The notes: generated by a model not told the origin, from the sequence alone. DNA of 22,470 nt from Oscillospiraceae bacterium (GCA_009788105.1 WQSD01000002.1:1-22470), one strand, 5' to 3'. Shown: positions 7,081-14,498, counted from the first letter of the stretch. A program made the numbers and translations.

Positions 7081-7185
7081 TCACAATGTGGAACTGTGCG
7101 ACCTAATCGCTGACCCACCACAGGATGCCCCGCCACCCCCACGGCGCATTTGGTCAACAGTGATTAAGATGATGTTAGGTTTCAT
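7081..7185 (-). pseudogene. 5' remnant of a sulfatase gene
   Basis: The minus strand from ATG at 7185 encodes MKPNIILITVDQMR, the typical N-terminal strand of type I sulfatases, including the metal-binding Asp. An AAGGA ribosome binding site lies at proper spacing. After 14 codons the frame becomes glycine-rich and stops at codon 35; a +1 shift restores GHPVV, which matches the GHPVVxTPNxDRL segment that normally follows. The formylglycine motif (C/S-x-P-x-R) and everything beyond are missing. It is a short decayed gene start, probably truncated by the repeats beside it. The identification rests on this short but characteristic stretch. Confidence 0.65.
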
Positions 7186-7296
7186 ATGATTCCTTTTGAA
7201 TCTACTTAGTAACAATAGTCTATCACATTTTTTAGAATTTGTCAAATGCTCCCCTCCATTCCCTTGACCTTCCCTTGACCTTCCTGCAGGGTTTAG

Positions 7297-7326
7297 GCGA
7301 ACAGCCCATGACCATGACCTTTTTCT
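7297..7326 (-). repeat. Partial dispersed repeat, copy D
   Basis: The block ACAGCCCATGACCATGACCT followed by TTTTTCT resembles the GCCCACGACCCTGACCTTTTTCT block at 98-121 of copy C, again lying just past a terminator. Immediately to its left is a short direct duplication, CCCTTGACCTT twice (7261-7281). The rest of 6971-7296 beyond the sulfatase stub shows nothing I can name. Confidence 0.5.
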
Positions 7327-7332
7327 TCAAGA

Positions 7333-7358
7333 AAAAACTCGCCAATTGGCGAGTTTTT
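7333..7358. terminator. Bidirectional intrinsic terminator
   Basis: A perfect 26-base palindrome built of AAAAACTCGCCAA and its complement gives a stem followed by five T on either strand. It sits four bases from the stop of the NYN-domain gene and closes the six-gene minus-strand unit. Confidence 0.92.
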
Positions 7359-7362
7359 CGAT

Positions 7363-8175
7363 TCACTTTTTCTTCATCATGCCATCGCGCTCCACATTTC
7401 CCCAGTTTACTTTAAGGATTTTCATTTCGCCGTTGGCAGTTTTGATTTTTCCTTGATAAACATAACCGCCGCGCATAAGAATGCGCAGGGCTTCGGCAAC
7501 TTCTTCGCGCTCAAGATTATTTGTTTTACTCACCATTTCAACAGTTGCCCAAAATGTAGGCTTTGACCGTTTTTGTTTGTTGCGGTCTTGCAAATTTTTA
7601 AGGCTTTGCAGGATTAGTGCAGGAATATTTGCCTCAACAATAGCCTCTTGGTTGACAAAGCTGTCAGGTAGTAGGCGTGAGTAGGTTGCACTGTCAGCAA
7701 GCTGTGCAGACACAGCGTTTTTCACGGCGTAAATCGCCACTTCTTTTTTGCATTTAGTAACAAGAAAGCTGACAACCGAGTTAAAATGACCATCGCCTGT
7801 GAAAATTACATAAGCATCAATGCCACGGTCGCCCACGGTAATAGCACTTTGATAGATATGGTCAAGCATGATAAAGTCTGTAAAGTCCTTTTCGTGGTTG
7901 ACGGCATGATTTTGTGTTTCCACAATAGCGTTTGTTATTTGACGAATGTAAAACAGCTCGGCTCGAAGTGATGGATTGGAAAAATCGGCAAAAAAAACAA
8001 TGTCAACAATGTCGTATTTGTCGCTTAGTTCGTCACGAAAAGCCTTGATGTCCGGTTTTTGTTTGTGAAGATTGTCAAGGGAAATATACCAATGCTCGAA
8101 ATCCACGAAAACCAAGGCACGCTTACGCTTGCCACTGTCCGTTCCACCGAAAATATTTTTGAATAGTCCGATAAT
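7363..8175 (-). CDS. NYN-domain (LabA/PIN-like) putative nuclease
   Basis: A 270-residue protein with an N-terminal NYN domain (about 17-165), a PIN-like nuclease fold. Visible landmarks are ALVFVDFEHW, DIVFFADF, the DKxxTDFIMLDHIYQ-like helix (KDFTDFIMLDHIYQ) and FTGDGHF, which together carry the acidic metal-binding residues. The C-terminal 80 residues (FWATVEMVSKTNNLEREEVAEALR onward) look like a winged-helix domain. It is probably an RNase, with unknown target. The frame is open to an ATG at 8352, but that extension is translated from a palindromic repeat and from the end of the endonuclease III gene. A strong AAAGGAGG lies seven bases before an in-frame ATT (8175), giving an IGLFKNIFGG start where an ATG would be expected. 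I therefore prefer an ATT start. Confidence 0.82.
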   Translation of the reverse strand: MIGLFKNIFGGTDSGKRKRALVFVDFEHWYISLDNLHKQKPDIKAFRDELSDKYDIVDIVFFADFSNPSLRAELFYIRQITNAIVETQNHAVNHEKDFTDFIMLDHIYQSAITVGDRGIDAYVIFTGDGHFNSVVSFLVTKCKKEVAIYAVKNAVSAQLADSATYSRLLPDSFVNQEAIVEANIPALILQSLKNLQDRNKQKRSKPTFWATVEMVSKTNNLEREEVAEALRILMRGGYVYQGKIKTANGEMKILKVNWGNVERDGMMKKK

Positions 8176-8230
8176 TTTGTTCCTCCTTTCTATAAAATTG
8201 GTTTTGCTCAATCTGCATACAGAAAGAGCA

Positions 8231-8316
8231 TTTACCACGAAAGGACACGAAAAAGCACGAAAAACGTCCAATTTTCTCTTAAATTTTCGTGTTATTTCGT
8301 GTCCTTTCGTGGTAAA
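8231..8316. repeat. Large palindromic repeat between nth and the NYN gene
   Basis: TTTACCACGAAAGGACACGA begins a 22-base arm (8231-8252) perfectly complementary to 8295-8316, with an additional CACGAAAA / TTTTCGTG pair further in. A related half element (ACCACGAAATTCACGAAAA) occurs at about 13699-13730. It lies inside an operon, so its RNA would form a long hairpin between two coding regions. One reading frame is open right through it. Confidence 0.85.
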
Positions 8317-8323
8317 GAAGTTT

Positions 8324-8956
8324 TTATTTTTTACACAAATCAGCCACCACACAGCCCTCGCATTTGGGGTTTCGGGCGGTGCAATAGTGTCGCCCGAACA
8401 GCACCATGCGATGATTGAACGGGAACTGCATATCCTTTGGTAGCAACTGTTTCAAGGTTTGCTCCACTAACAGCGGGTTGGCTTTACTGCACAAGCCAAG
8501 ACGAACAGAAACCCGAATGCAATGGGTGTCTGCGGCGATTGACGGAACATCGTATATCTCCCCAAGCAGCACATTCGCCGTCTTGCGCCCAATCCCAGGA
8601 AAAGCCAGCAGGCTGTCCATGTCATTTGGCAGAACACCGCCATATTCTGCAATCAGCATTCGGCTGGCATCACGAATATTCGTCGCCTTGGTGCGGAACA
8701 GTCCGCAGGGTTTGATAATCTCTTCGATTTCCTCAAGGGGTGCGCTTGCCAGGTCATGTGGGGTAGGGAAGCGTGCAAACAGCTGGCGACACACCAAATT
8801 CACTCGCTCGTCGGTGCATTGTGCGGACAGGCGAGCCATCACAAGGAGCTTCCACGGACTGCCCCGGTAGTCAAGGGCGCAAGCAGGTTCGGGAATAAGT
8901 CGCTCCAAACGCTGGGCGACCAGCATTGCTTTATCGGATTTGCTTGTTGCTTTCAT
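8324..8956 (-). CDS. nth: Endonuclease III (DNA glycosylase/AP lyase)
   Basis: Base-excision repair enzyme that removes oxidised pyrimidines and cleaves the abasic site. The 210 residues are normal for the family. The helix-hairpin-helix with catalytic lysine is LLAFPGIGRKTANVLLG (K125), and the catalytic aspartate is D143 (AADTHCIRV). The C-terminal [4Fe-4S] cluster motif is C192-X6-C199-X2-C202-X5-C208. The N-terminal LSAQCTDERVN matches the LSAQxTD motif. I chose ATG at 8956; a TTG at 8974 in frame is an alternative, and neither has a strong ribosome binding site. It overlaps the end of maf, which suggests translational coupling. Confidence 0.95.
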   Translation of the reverse strand: MKATSKSDKAMLVAQRLERLIPEPACALDYRGSPWKLLVMARLSAQCTDERVNLVCRQLFARFPTPHDLASAPLEEIEEIIKPCGLFRTKATNIRDASRMLIAEYGGVLPNDMDSLLAFPGIGRKTANVLLGEIYDVPSIAADTHCIRVSVRLGLCSKANPLLVEQTLKQLLPKDMQFPFNHRMVLFGRHYCTARNPKCEGCVVADLCKK

Positions 8957-9527
8957 GAAGTATGCTATACCCAAACTCTTCCCGCAGAATTTGCTCCATT
9001 AAGAAGAGGGGCATTCCTACAACTGTGTTAAAGTCACCATTGATGGAGGTGACGAACAGCCCGCCCATCTCTTGCAGTCCAAAGGCTCCCGCCTTGTCTC
9101 GCCCCTCGCCGGTGGCGATATAAGCGGTGATGTCATCCTCTGATAGTTTGCGAAAGGTCACATCAGTAGCGTTGCAATCGGTGACGATTTTGTTGCCTGT
9201 GGCAACGGAAATTCCGCTGTAAACTTGATGTGTCGTGTCGGACAGCAGACGCAAAATCCGCCGAGCGTCATTGTCGTCTGCTGGTTTGCCAAGGATATGC
9301 CCATGGCAGAAAACCACAGTGTCCGAAGCAATGACAATGGCATCAGGGTGCTGTGCCAGCACACATTCCGCTTTCATTTGTGATAGGCGTGTTGCCAGTG
9401 CCTGCGGGCAACTTTCTTGCACCCCATCTTCGTCAACATCAGGGGAAATGGCGGTGTACTGCAAGCCCAGCATATCCAGCATTGCCATGCGCCGCGGAGA
9501 TGCAGAAGCGAGAATTAGCTTTTTCAT
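8931..9527 (-). CDS. maf: Maf family nucleotide pyrophosphatase
   Basis: Maf proteins hydrolyse non-canonical or selected nucleoside triphosphates (dTTP/UTP-type in one subgroup) to monophosphates, and affect septum formation when overexpressed. The 198 residues begin with the diagnostic LILASASPRRMAML motif, then carry ASDTVV, DKAGAFGLQEMGGLFV and INGDFNTVVGMPL. The Gln in the AFGLQ segment and the SPRR loop suggest the YhdE-like dTTP/UTP type; this is inferred. Its ATG overlaps the stop of the fucosidase gene as ATGA, and its end overlaps nth by 26 bases, so it sits in the middle of a coupled operon. Confidence 0.96.
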   Translation of the reverse strand: MKKLILASASPRRMAMLDMLGLQYTAISPDVDEDGVQESCPQALATRLSQMKAECVLAQHPDAIVIASDTVVFCHGHILGKPADDNDARRILRLLSDTTHQVYSGISVATGNKIVTDCNATDVTFRKLSEDDITAYIATGEGRDKAGAFGLQEMGGLFVTSINGDFNTVVGMPLFLMEQILREEFGYSILHESNKQIR

Positions 9528-10765
9528 CTAATATAAAACGCTTCTGGCTTGCCGATAGTAGCTTTGCCGCGACTTTTTGTGATTTTAAGGATAATTTCGG
9601 TTGCCTTAATTGGCGGGAAAGTGATAATCCGCTTGTTACCAATGGTTTTACCTGAATAAACGCACACAGGGCGGTAGATAATACCGCTTTTGATATACAC
9701 CAAAAAGTCCTGCACCATTTCACCTTCGGTCATGTCTTCTTCAATGATGACATGATTCACGAATTGCTCGTGATTTAGCTTGATAACAACCTTTTCCTCG
9801 TCCATTTCTTTTAGTTCGGATGGGATAGGGTTAGCGAAGCGGGCTTTGATGGTTTGTCCAAACTCCACAAGTCGCCGTGCGTCGATTTCGGGAAGCAGTC
9901 CGCGCCTGTCAGGACCAACGTTCACAAGGAAGTTTGACCCGCAACCAACAGAGTGATAGTACAGTCCGACAAGCTCCTCTAAACTTTTCACAGTATGCAC
10001 GTCATATTCGCTGTAAAACCAGTTGCGATAACGCATCATAAAATCGCACTCGGTAGGGAGAAACTTGCTCCCTGCGTGAGAGTTTTGGCTTTCGTCTGTT
10101 GACACAGCAGGCTTGAATTCAGGGGCAACGCACGAGTTGTTGATGCCGGCGGCACCACCCTCGTTACCTACCCAAACGGTGTTCGGGTCCCACAGGCTGA
10201 AGATAAGCAGGTCATCTTGCAGGTCACGGATAGCTTTGATAATTCGTTCGTGGTCGAATTTGTGGTCGCCGGAGCCGTTGCCGTCAAACCACAGATAATC
10301 CACCTTGCCATAGTTACCTAAAAGCTCGCTGATTTGTGCGATGAAGTAGTCATCATACTCCTTTGCGTCACGGTTTTTGAACTCCGCCTCCGCAGGAGAG
10401 TAGTACAGCCCTACCTTGATGTCATACTTGCGACAGGCGGCAACAAAATCAGCCACAACATCCCCTTGCCCGTCTTTGTAGGGGGTCATGCCAATGTGAT
10501 AGTCAGAATATTTCGAGGGCCAGTTAGCAAAGCCGTCGTGATGCTTGCACACTAAAATAGCATACTTGAACCCTGCATCGTGAACAGTCTTTATCCACTG
10601 CTCGCAGTCAAGTTTAGTAGGGTTAAAACCCTCGATGGGCATGATTTTGCCGTCCCAGTCACGATGACCTTCGTAGAATGTGCGAATGCCAAAATGGAAG
10701 AAAGCTCCCATTTCCCACTTTAGAAACTCTAACTGTTTTTTACTTGGCTTGAATGGGTTATTCAT
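9524..10765 (-). CDS. Alpha-L-fucosidase, GH29 family
   Basis: A retaining glycoside hydrolase predicted to release alpha-L-fucose from glycans. In 413 residues it has the GH29 catalytic barrel: WEMGAFFHFGIRTF, FKYAILVCKHHDGFANWPS (substrate-binding His pair and Trp), VGLYYSP and YLWFDGNG, with D161 as the probable nucleophile. The C-terminal ~85 residues form a short beta-rich domain. There is no signal peptide, so it probably acts in the cytoplasm on imported oligosaccharides. The start has GAGG nine bases before ATG and follows the DUF4956 gene by 23 bases. Its place between a VTC/DUF4956 pair and maf-nth is odd for a sugar enzyme; no transporter or sugar regulator lies in this operon. Confidence 0.93.
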   Translation of the reverse strand: MNNPFKPSKKQLEFLKWEMGAFFHFGIRTFYEGHRDWDGKIMPIEGFNPTKLDCEQWIKTVHDAGFKYAILVCKHHDGFANWPSKYSDYHIGMTPYKDGQGDVVADFVAACRKYDIKVGLYYSPAEAEFKNRDAKEYDDYFIAQISELLGNYGKVDYLWFDGNGSGDHKFDHERIIKAIRDLQDDLLIFSLWDPNTVWVGNEGGAAGINNSCVAPEFKPAVSTDESQNSHAGSKFLPTECDFMMRYRNWFYSEYDVHTVKSLEELVGLYYHSVGCGSNFLVNVGPDRRGLLPEIDARRLVEFGQTIKARFANPIPSELKEMDEEKVVIKLNHEQFVNHVIIEEDMTEGEMVQDFLVYIKSGIIYRPVCVYSGKTIGNKRIITFPPIKATEIILKITKSRGKATIGKPEAFYIR

Positions 10766-10788
10766 GAGTTTTTACCTCGTAATTTTGG

Positions 10789-11496
10789 TTACAACGCGTC
10801 TTCCCGCATAAATAGAACTTTCACGCAAGCAATTTCCAAATTGCCGTTGCGACAACGAATTTCGTCAATCATTTCTTTTTGGTTTACCCCTGCTTTTAGT
10901 TCAATTCGATAGGTCAGCTGATAAAGCGTGCCAAGGTTAATCATGCGCGCGCGAACAAGTTCGCTGTAGCGAGTGTATTTGCCGAGAATGTCGTCAAATG
11001 CGCTGGTGTAGTCCATGTCTTCCGGCACAGTAATACGCAGGTCATGCTCTACTCGCTTTGGTTCGCCGAACTTTGTGGTTGTTAGAACAATGTTTAGGGC
11101 ACAAACTATCAAGGTGAACGCCAGTGCATATCCAACAAAGCCCATTCCCGTAGCAAGTCCAAGGGCGGCGGTGAGTAGTATGTACGAGATTTCCTTAGCA
11201 TTACCCAGAGCAGAGCGGAAGCGGATAAGGCTAAATGCACCAAAAACCGCAATTCCTGTACCAAGGTTGCCATTGACCAAGGTGATAATCACTTGCACCA
11301 CCACCGGCATGGTAGCAAGGGAGATAATAAAACTCTTGGTGTATGCGTTATTACGGAATGTGTAAACATAAGCGATTATAATCCCAAGAACTATCGAAGT
11401 GATTGTGCAAATAAAAAATTGCAGTGGTGTGATACTTGTAGTAACTCCGGGCAAATCAAGAATGCTACCAAAAAAATTATTTGAGAAACTAAACAT
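10789..11496 (-). CDS. DUF4956 membrane protein
   Basis: A 235-residue inner-membrane protein of the DUF4956 family. Hydrophobic segments lie at about 26-46, 58-75, 80-90, 103-121 and 123-140; a soluble C-terminal domain of about 85 residues follows (EHDLRITVPEDMDYTSAFDD onward). The motif TGIAVFGAFSLIRFRSALGN is characteristic and recalls a MgtC-like membrane core. In many bacteria this family is encoded next to a VTC-domain protein, as here: the two genes overlap by eight bases (ATGTTTAG). The pair may make, move or anchor polyphosphate at the membrane; this is inferred from the pairing, not demonstrated here. Confidence 0.9.
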   Translation of the reverse strand: MFSFSNNFFGSILDLPGVTTSITPLQFFICTITSIVLGIIIAYVYTFRNNAYTKSFIISLATMPVVVQVIITLVNGNLGTGIAVFGAFSLIRFRSALGNAKEISYILLTAALGLATGMGFVGYALAFTLIVCALNIVLTTTKFGEPKRVEHDLRITVPEDMDYTSAFDDILGKYTRYSELVRARMINLGTLYQLTYRIELKAGVNQKEMIDEIRCRNGNLEIACVKVLFMREDAL

Positions 11497-12259
11497 TGAA
11501 TGCTCTTTCAGTGGTGTATTTCGCCTTTAAGCGAGAAATTTCTTTTTCTTTGCTGACTGCATATGCTGTCTTGTACTTTGACACGCTTGTTTCATAAATT
11601 CCGTGATTGCTAAGGGTGCGAGCGAACCACAATGGAACGGTGATAGGCGATTTTACTTCCATAATATGCAGGTTGCGGTCGATTATGTTTTCACTGAGTT
11701 CTGCATCGTAGTCGCGACAGCGAATGTTTGTATCTACTGTTAAGCGAATGTCGTATTTTTCTTCATTTATAACGAAGGATTCTCTGTCATAGTCTATGTA
11801 TAGCTTTGGGGCAAGATTTTCGTATTTTTGCAAAAAATATTGAATTTCCGATATAATGTTTTTGTTTTCGCTCTCAAGTGACGGAGGAGTGTTGTCTGTA
11901 ATCAAAGCCTGTGCTTGGGCGTAGGTCATCATTTCACGGCGCTTGTAGCTTGTGCCATTGCTTTTTCGCTTTAGTTCAACAAAAACTTCTGCATCAGGTG
12001 AAAGGTCGGTATATGTGCGAATGCGGAGCTTTTCTTTGAATGTTGCACCTGAAAGGGCATAGGTGAGCAAAGTTTCGCTTGGTGTGTCAAAATAAAGGCT
12101 TGAAATAGTGCTTGTTGGGTACAAATCGGGCTGCATTCGCTCGCCGATTTCTTCTTTTAGTATGCTGTATTGTTCGGAAGTGAGGAGATATTTTCGCTCG
12201 AAACGCGATATAGAAGCGTGAAATGCTCGTGCGTTCTGCATATTTTTTGTGTTTCCCAT
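11489..12259 (-). CDS. VTC-domain protein, probable polyphosphate polymerase
   Basis: A 256-residue protein with the VTC domain of the CYTH/triphosphate tunnel superfamily, which in yeast Vtc4 makes polyphosphate from ATP. Basic and acidic tunnel motifs appear in order: RFERKYLL, SSLYFDTP, KLRIRTY, EVFVELKRK, YKRR, PKLYIDYDRESF, RLTVDTNIRCR, LHIMEVK and VSKYKTAY. There are no membrane segments, consistent with the partner DUF4956 protein supplying the membrane part. The ATG at 12259 is chosen because GGGAGG lies eight bases upstream; an in-frame GTG lies three codons earlier. This is the first gene of the six-gene unit running to the terminator at 7333-7358. Confidence 0.93.
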   Translation of the reverse strand: MGNTKNMQNARAFHASISRFERKYLLTSEQYSILKEEIGERMQPDLYPTSTISSLYFDTPSETLLTYALSGATFKEKLRIRTYTDLSPDAEVFVELKRKSNGTSYKRREMMTYAQAQALITDNTPPSLESENKNIISEIQYFLQKYENLAPKLYIDYDRESFVINEEKYDIRLTVDTNIRCRDYDAELSENIIDRNLHIMEVKSPITVPLWFARTLSNHGIYETSVSKYKTAYAVSKEKEISRLKAKYTTERAFNV

Positions 12260-12296
12260 GACAGACACCTCCCAAAAATTACAAGTCCACCAAAGT

Positions 12297-12325
12297 ATTA
12301 TATCATAATTTTCACTTTAATTTGT
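12297..12325 (-). promoter_or_regulatory. Possible promoter of the VTC operon
   Basis: The minus strand carries TGATATAAT, a perfect -10 hexamer (12297-12302) with a near extended -10, about 38 bases before the VTC start. No good -35 is present at 16-18 bases. Confidence 0.4.
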
Positions 12326-12364
12326 GAACAATATGTTAAGAATGGTATTGTTAATGTATGCTAA

Positions 12365-12393
12365 TTGACATATGGCGGTTTTTGTGATAAAAT
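12365..12393 (+). promoter_or_regulatory. sigmaA promoter of luxS-mtnN
   Basis: TTGACA (12365-12370), a 17-base spacer and TAAAAT (12388-12393). It fires away from the VTC operon, leaving a ~50-base leader before luxS. Confidence 0.85.
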
Positions 12394-12424
12394 GATGGTT
12401 GAAATAAGTTTATTGAAGGGGACA

Positions 12425-12441
12425 GTTGAAGTTTATTCAAC
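12425..12441 (+). promoter_or_regulatory. Leader hairpin between luxS ribosome binding site and start
   Basis: GTTGAA-GTTTA-TTCAAC forms a six-bp hairpin. The only Shine-Dalgarno-like sequence, GAAGGGG at 12415-12421, is 29 bases from the luxS ATG, too far for normal use. Folding the hairpin would shorten the distance to about 12 bases. No closer ribosome binding site is visible. The hairpin is short, so its effect is uncertain. Confidence 0.4.
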
Positions 12442-12450
12442 ACATTTATT

Positions 12451-12906
12451 ATGAAAAAAATTGCTAGTTTTGAAGTTGACCATCGTTATATTCAGCCGGG
12501 AGTGTATATTTCCCGTGTTGACGGCGATATTACCACCTATGACCTGCGTTTTACCCGCCCGAATGTGGGCGAGTATCTGGAAAACGCCGCTATTCACACT
12601 CTTGAGCATTTGCTTGCCACGTACATTCGCAATAGTGCCATTGCTGATGATGTGATTTACCTTGGACCAATGGGGTGTCGCACAGGGTTTTATCTGTTGC
12701 TACGGAACGCAAATAACGCTACCCTGCTCCCCTTTTTGACCGAGATATTCCAACAAGTGGCGGCGCACACGGGAGAGGTTTTCGGCGTAAGTGAGATTGA
12801 GTGCGGGAACTGCGCCGAACACTGCCTTGATGGTGCGATTGTCGCCGCAAAAGGCTTTCTTGCAACCTTGGCGACTTGCGACCCCAGCTTGAGGTATCCA
12901 TCATGA
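12451..12906 (+). CDS. luxS: S-ribosylhomocysteine lyase LuxS
   Basis: Cleaves S-ribosylhomocysteine to homocysteine and DPD, the precursor of autoinducer 2, as part of the activated methyl cycle. The 151 residues are standard for the family. The metal ligands are H49 and H53 of HTLEH and C118 of the ECG motif; E52 and C76 (GPMGCRTGFYL) are the catalytic residues, and R33 is conserved. The start codon has no nearby ribosome binding site (see the leader hairpin). Its stop overlaps the ATG of mtnN as ATGA, so the product of MtnN feeds LuxS directly from the same transcript. Confidence 0.97.
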   Translation: MKKIASFEVDHRYIQPGVYISRVDGDITTYDLRFTRPNVGEYLENAAIHTLEHLLATYIRNSAIADDVIYLGPMGCRTGFYLLLRNANNATLLPFLTEIFQQVAAHTGEVFGVSEIECGNCAEHCLDGAIVAAKGFLATLATCDPSLRYPS

Positions 12907-13640
12907 GCAAAACAAACAAACCCATCGGAATCATTGCCGCAATGGATATAGAGGTGGATTTTCTGCTTGAAAATATGAGCGACAAAGCCACCCAAACCAT
13001 CTCGGGCATGACGTTCACCCGTGGCAATTTGGCGGAGCGTGATGCTGTGGTTGCAGTATGCGGAATCGGCAAATGCGCCGCCGCAATGTGCGCCCAAACC
13101 ATGATTTTGCGGTACGAGGTGGACGCCATCATCAACACAGGGGTGGCGGGTGCGCTGTGCGACAAGTTGGACATTTATGACATCGCCGTTGCCACTTCGG
13201 CGGTGCAACATGATGTTGACACTACCGCTATTGGCGACCCAGTGGGACTGATTTCTGGGATAAATTTGGTCAACATTCCCTGCTGTCCAGACCTTGCGGC
13301 GAGAGTGCTTGCCTGTGCAAAAGAGCTTGACATCACCGCCCACAGCGGAGTGATTGCCACCGGTGATATGTTTGTGTCCGATATGGACAAGCGGGCGCAC
13401 ATTCGTGCCACCTTCGACGCTATTGCCTGCGAAATGGAGGGGGGTGCTATTGCCCAGGTGTGCCACGTGAACCGGGTGAAATGCACCATCATCCGCAGTA
13501 TTTCGGACAAAGCGGACGGACATAGCGAGGAGTACAGCAAGTTCAAACATCGTGCCGCCGAGCGATCAGGGAGATTGGTGCTGCGTACTTTGAGTTTGGA
13601 AAGTGAAGAGTGCAGGGTGCAGGGTGCAGAGTGGAGTTAA
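12903..13640 (+). CDS. mtnN: 5'-methylthioadenosine/S-adenosylhomocysteine nucleosidase
   Basis: Removes adenine from S-adenosylhomocysteine and methylthioadenosine; the former reaction supplies the LuxS substrate. Motifs match the family: IGIIAAMDIEVDFLL with E17 equivalent to the catalytic-site Glu of E. coli, GIGKCAAA, INTGVAGAL, EMEGGAIAQVC and SISDKADG with the catalytic Asp. The ATG at 12903 overlaps the luxS stop and has GAGG nine bases upstream; the frame is open 27 bases further but lies inside luxS. The 245 residues are slightly longer than usual: the last ~15 (ESEECRVQGAEWS) derive from a small tandem duplication (GTGCAGG repeats at 13608-13630) and look like read-through into spacer sequence. 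Confidence 0.96.
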   Translation: MSKTNKPIGIIAAMDIEVDFLLENMSDKATQTISGMTFTRGNLAERDAVVAVCGIGKCAAAMCAQTMILRYEVDAIINTGVAGALCDKLDIYDIAVATSAVQHDVDTTAIGDPVGLISGINLVNIPCCPDLAARVLACAKELDITAHSGVIATGDMFVSDMDKRAHIRATFDAIACEMEGGAIAQVCHVNRVKCTIIRSISDKADGHSEEYSKFKHRAAERSGRLVLRTLSLESEECRVQGAEWS

Positions 13641-13923
13641 GGGCACTCCCTCCGACGGCTACGCCTCCACCTCCTCCCAAAAGAGAGCAAGAGCATTTTA
13701 ACCACGAAATTCACGAAAATGCACGAAAAAATCCACTGCACGATTCCGAAATTCCCCTGACCCAGGCGGAAGGGGTGGATTGCGACTGCCATTGTCGCAA
13801 GACGGGGTAGGTGTGGTGCGAACGATACGAACCAACACACGGGCGAACGCAGTTCGCCCCTACAAGACAACGAAACCCATAGGGACGGCAACCAACCTCC
13901 ACAACATAACCAAAGGAATAAAC
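13640..13923. repeat. Repeat-filled spacer between mtnN and the lipoprotein gene
   Basis: This stretch holds three repeat modules. ACCACGAAATTCACGAAAA (from 13699) is a half copy of the palindrome at 8231-8316. GGCGGAAGGGGTGGATTGCG at 13769-13788, followed by GCAAGACGGGGTAGGTGTG, is repeated almost unchanged at about 15799-15848. The hairpin GGGCGAAC-GCA-GTTCGCCC (13841-13859) is followed by CCTACAAGACAACGAAA, also seen at 15895, 16161 and 17249. No coding potential is credible here, although frames stay open because of the repeats. Confidence 0.75.
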
Positions 13924-14475
13924 ATGAAAAAAATCATCATCGCCTCACTCTGCATTCTCCTATTAGCCCCGCTGTTTTCGGCGTGCAATACCCAGCGTGA
14001 ACCGCTTGCACACGAAGGATTTATAACCGGCGAAATTACATTTGATGGCATTCCTATAGAGCGACTGTTTCTTGAATGTTTTCATGAGGTGCTGGGCGAG
14101 CCAGTAGAGTATTATCCTAATTTCTTTTACTCTTTTAATGGGGGACTACATATTGCACCGTGGGGCAATCCGCAGCCCGAAAGCAGAAAAAGTGAAGTGA
14201 TGTTTATTCATATAGAACTTCCTTATGCCAATTTAATTAAAATTGATGGAATAATGCTCAATGTCTCAAGTAGAGAGGAGGCATTGGATTTATTTGGCAC
14301 TCCGTCATCTCCGTATTGGGAATATAGCGATTATTACCTCAGGTACTATATAATAGGTGCTAGCATTATGTTGTCTTTGGGGTTTGAATTCGATGGTGGC
14401 AGTAGTGGTTATCCTAATATAATAATTCAAGAGCTACCGTACTACATATCTGATTTTATGACGTTTCCCGAATAA
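13924..14475 (+). CDS. Lipoprotein of unknown function
   Basis: A 183-residue predicted lipoprotein. The N-terminus MKKIIIASLCILLLAPLFSAC is a lipoprotein signal with lipobox LFSAC, so the mature protein would begin at Cys21 and be anchored to the outer face of the membrane. The rest shows alternating strands and helices, many aromatic residues, and an EALDLFGTPSSPYWEYSDYY segment that recalls small SmpA/OmlA-like folds where a helix precedes a 'GxP' turn and a strand; this resemblance is weak. The start is supported by AAAGGA six bases before ATG. The frame is open 48 codons upstream, but that part is repeat sequence. It has a lower G+C than nagA, which follows 23 bases later. Confidence 0.85.
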   Translation: MKKIIIASLCILLLAPLFSACNTQREPLAHEGFITGEITFDGIPIERLFLECFHEVLGEPVEYYPNFFYSFNGGLHIAPWGNPQPESRKSEVMFIHIELPYANLIKIDGIMLNVSSREEALDLFGTPSSPYWEYSDYYLRYYIIGASIMLSLGFEFDGGSSGYPNIIIQELPYYISDFMTFPE

Positions 14476-14498
14476 AATTTTCACAAAGGAGCTACACA

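Noticed and set aside
8176..8352. N-terminal 59-residue extension of the NYN-domain gene
   Set aside because: Encoded by the palindromic repeat and by the end of nth; the strong ribosome binding site lies just before codon 60.
12690..13550. A long minus-strand open frame (286 codons) opposite luxS-mtnN
   Set aside because: It is antisense to two clearly identified genes, and its His/Gly-rich composition is an artefact of reading GC-rich codons in reverse.
13780..13923. Longer start for the lipoprotein gene
   Set aside because: The extension is repeat sequence, and the signal peptide with AAAGGA ribosome binding site fixes the start at 13924.
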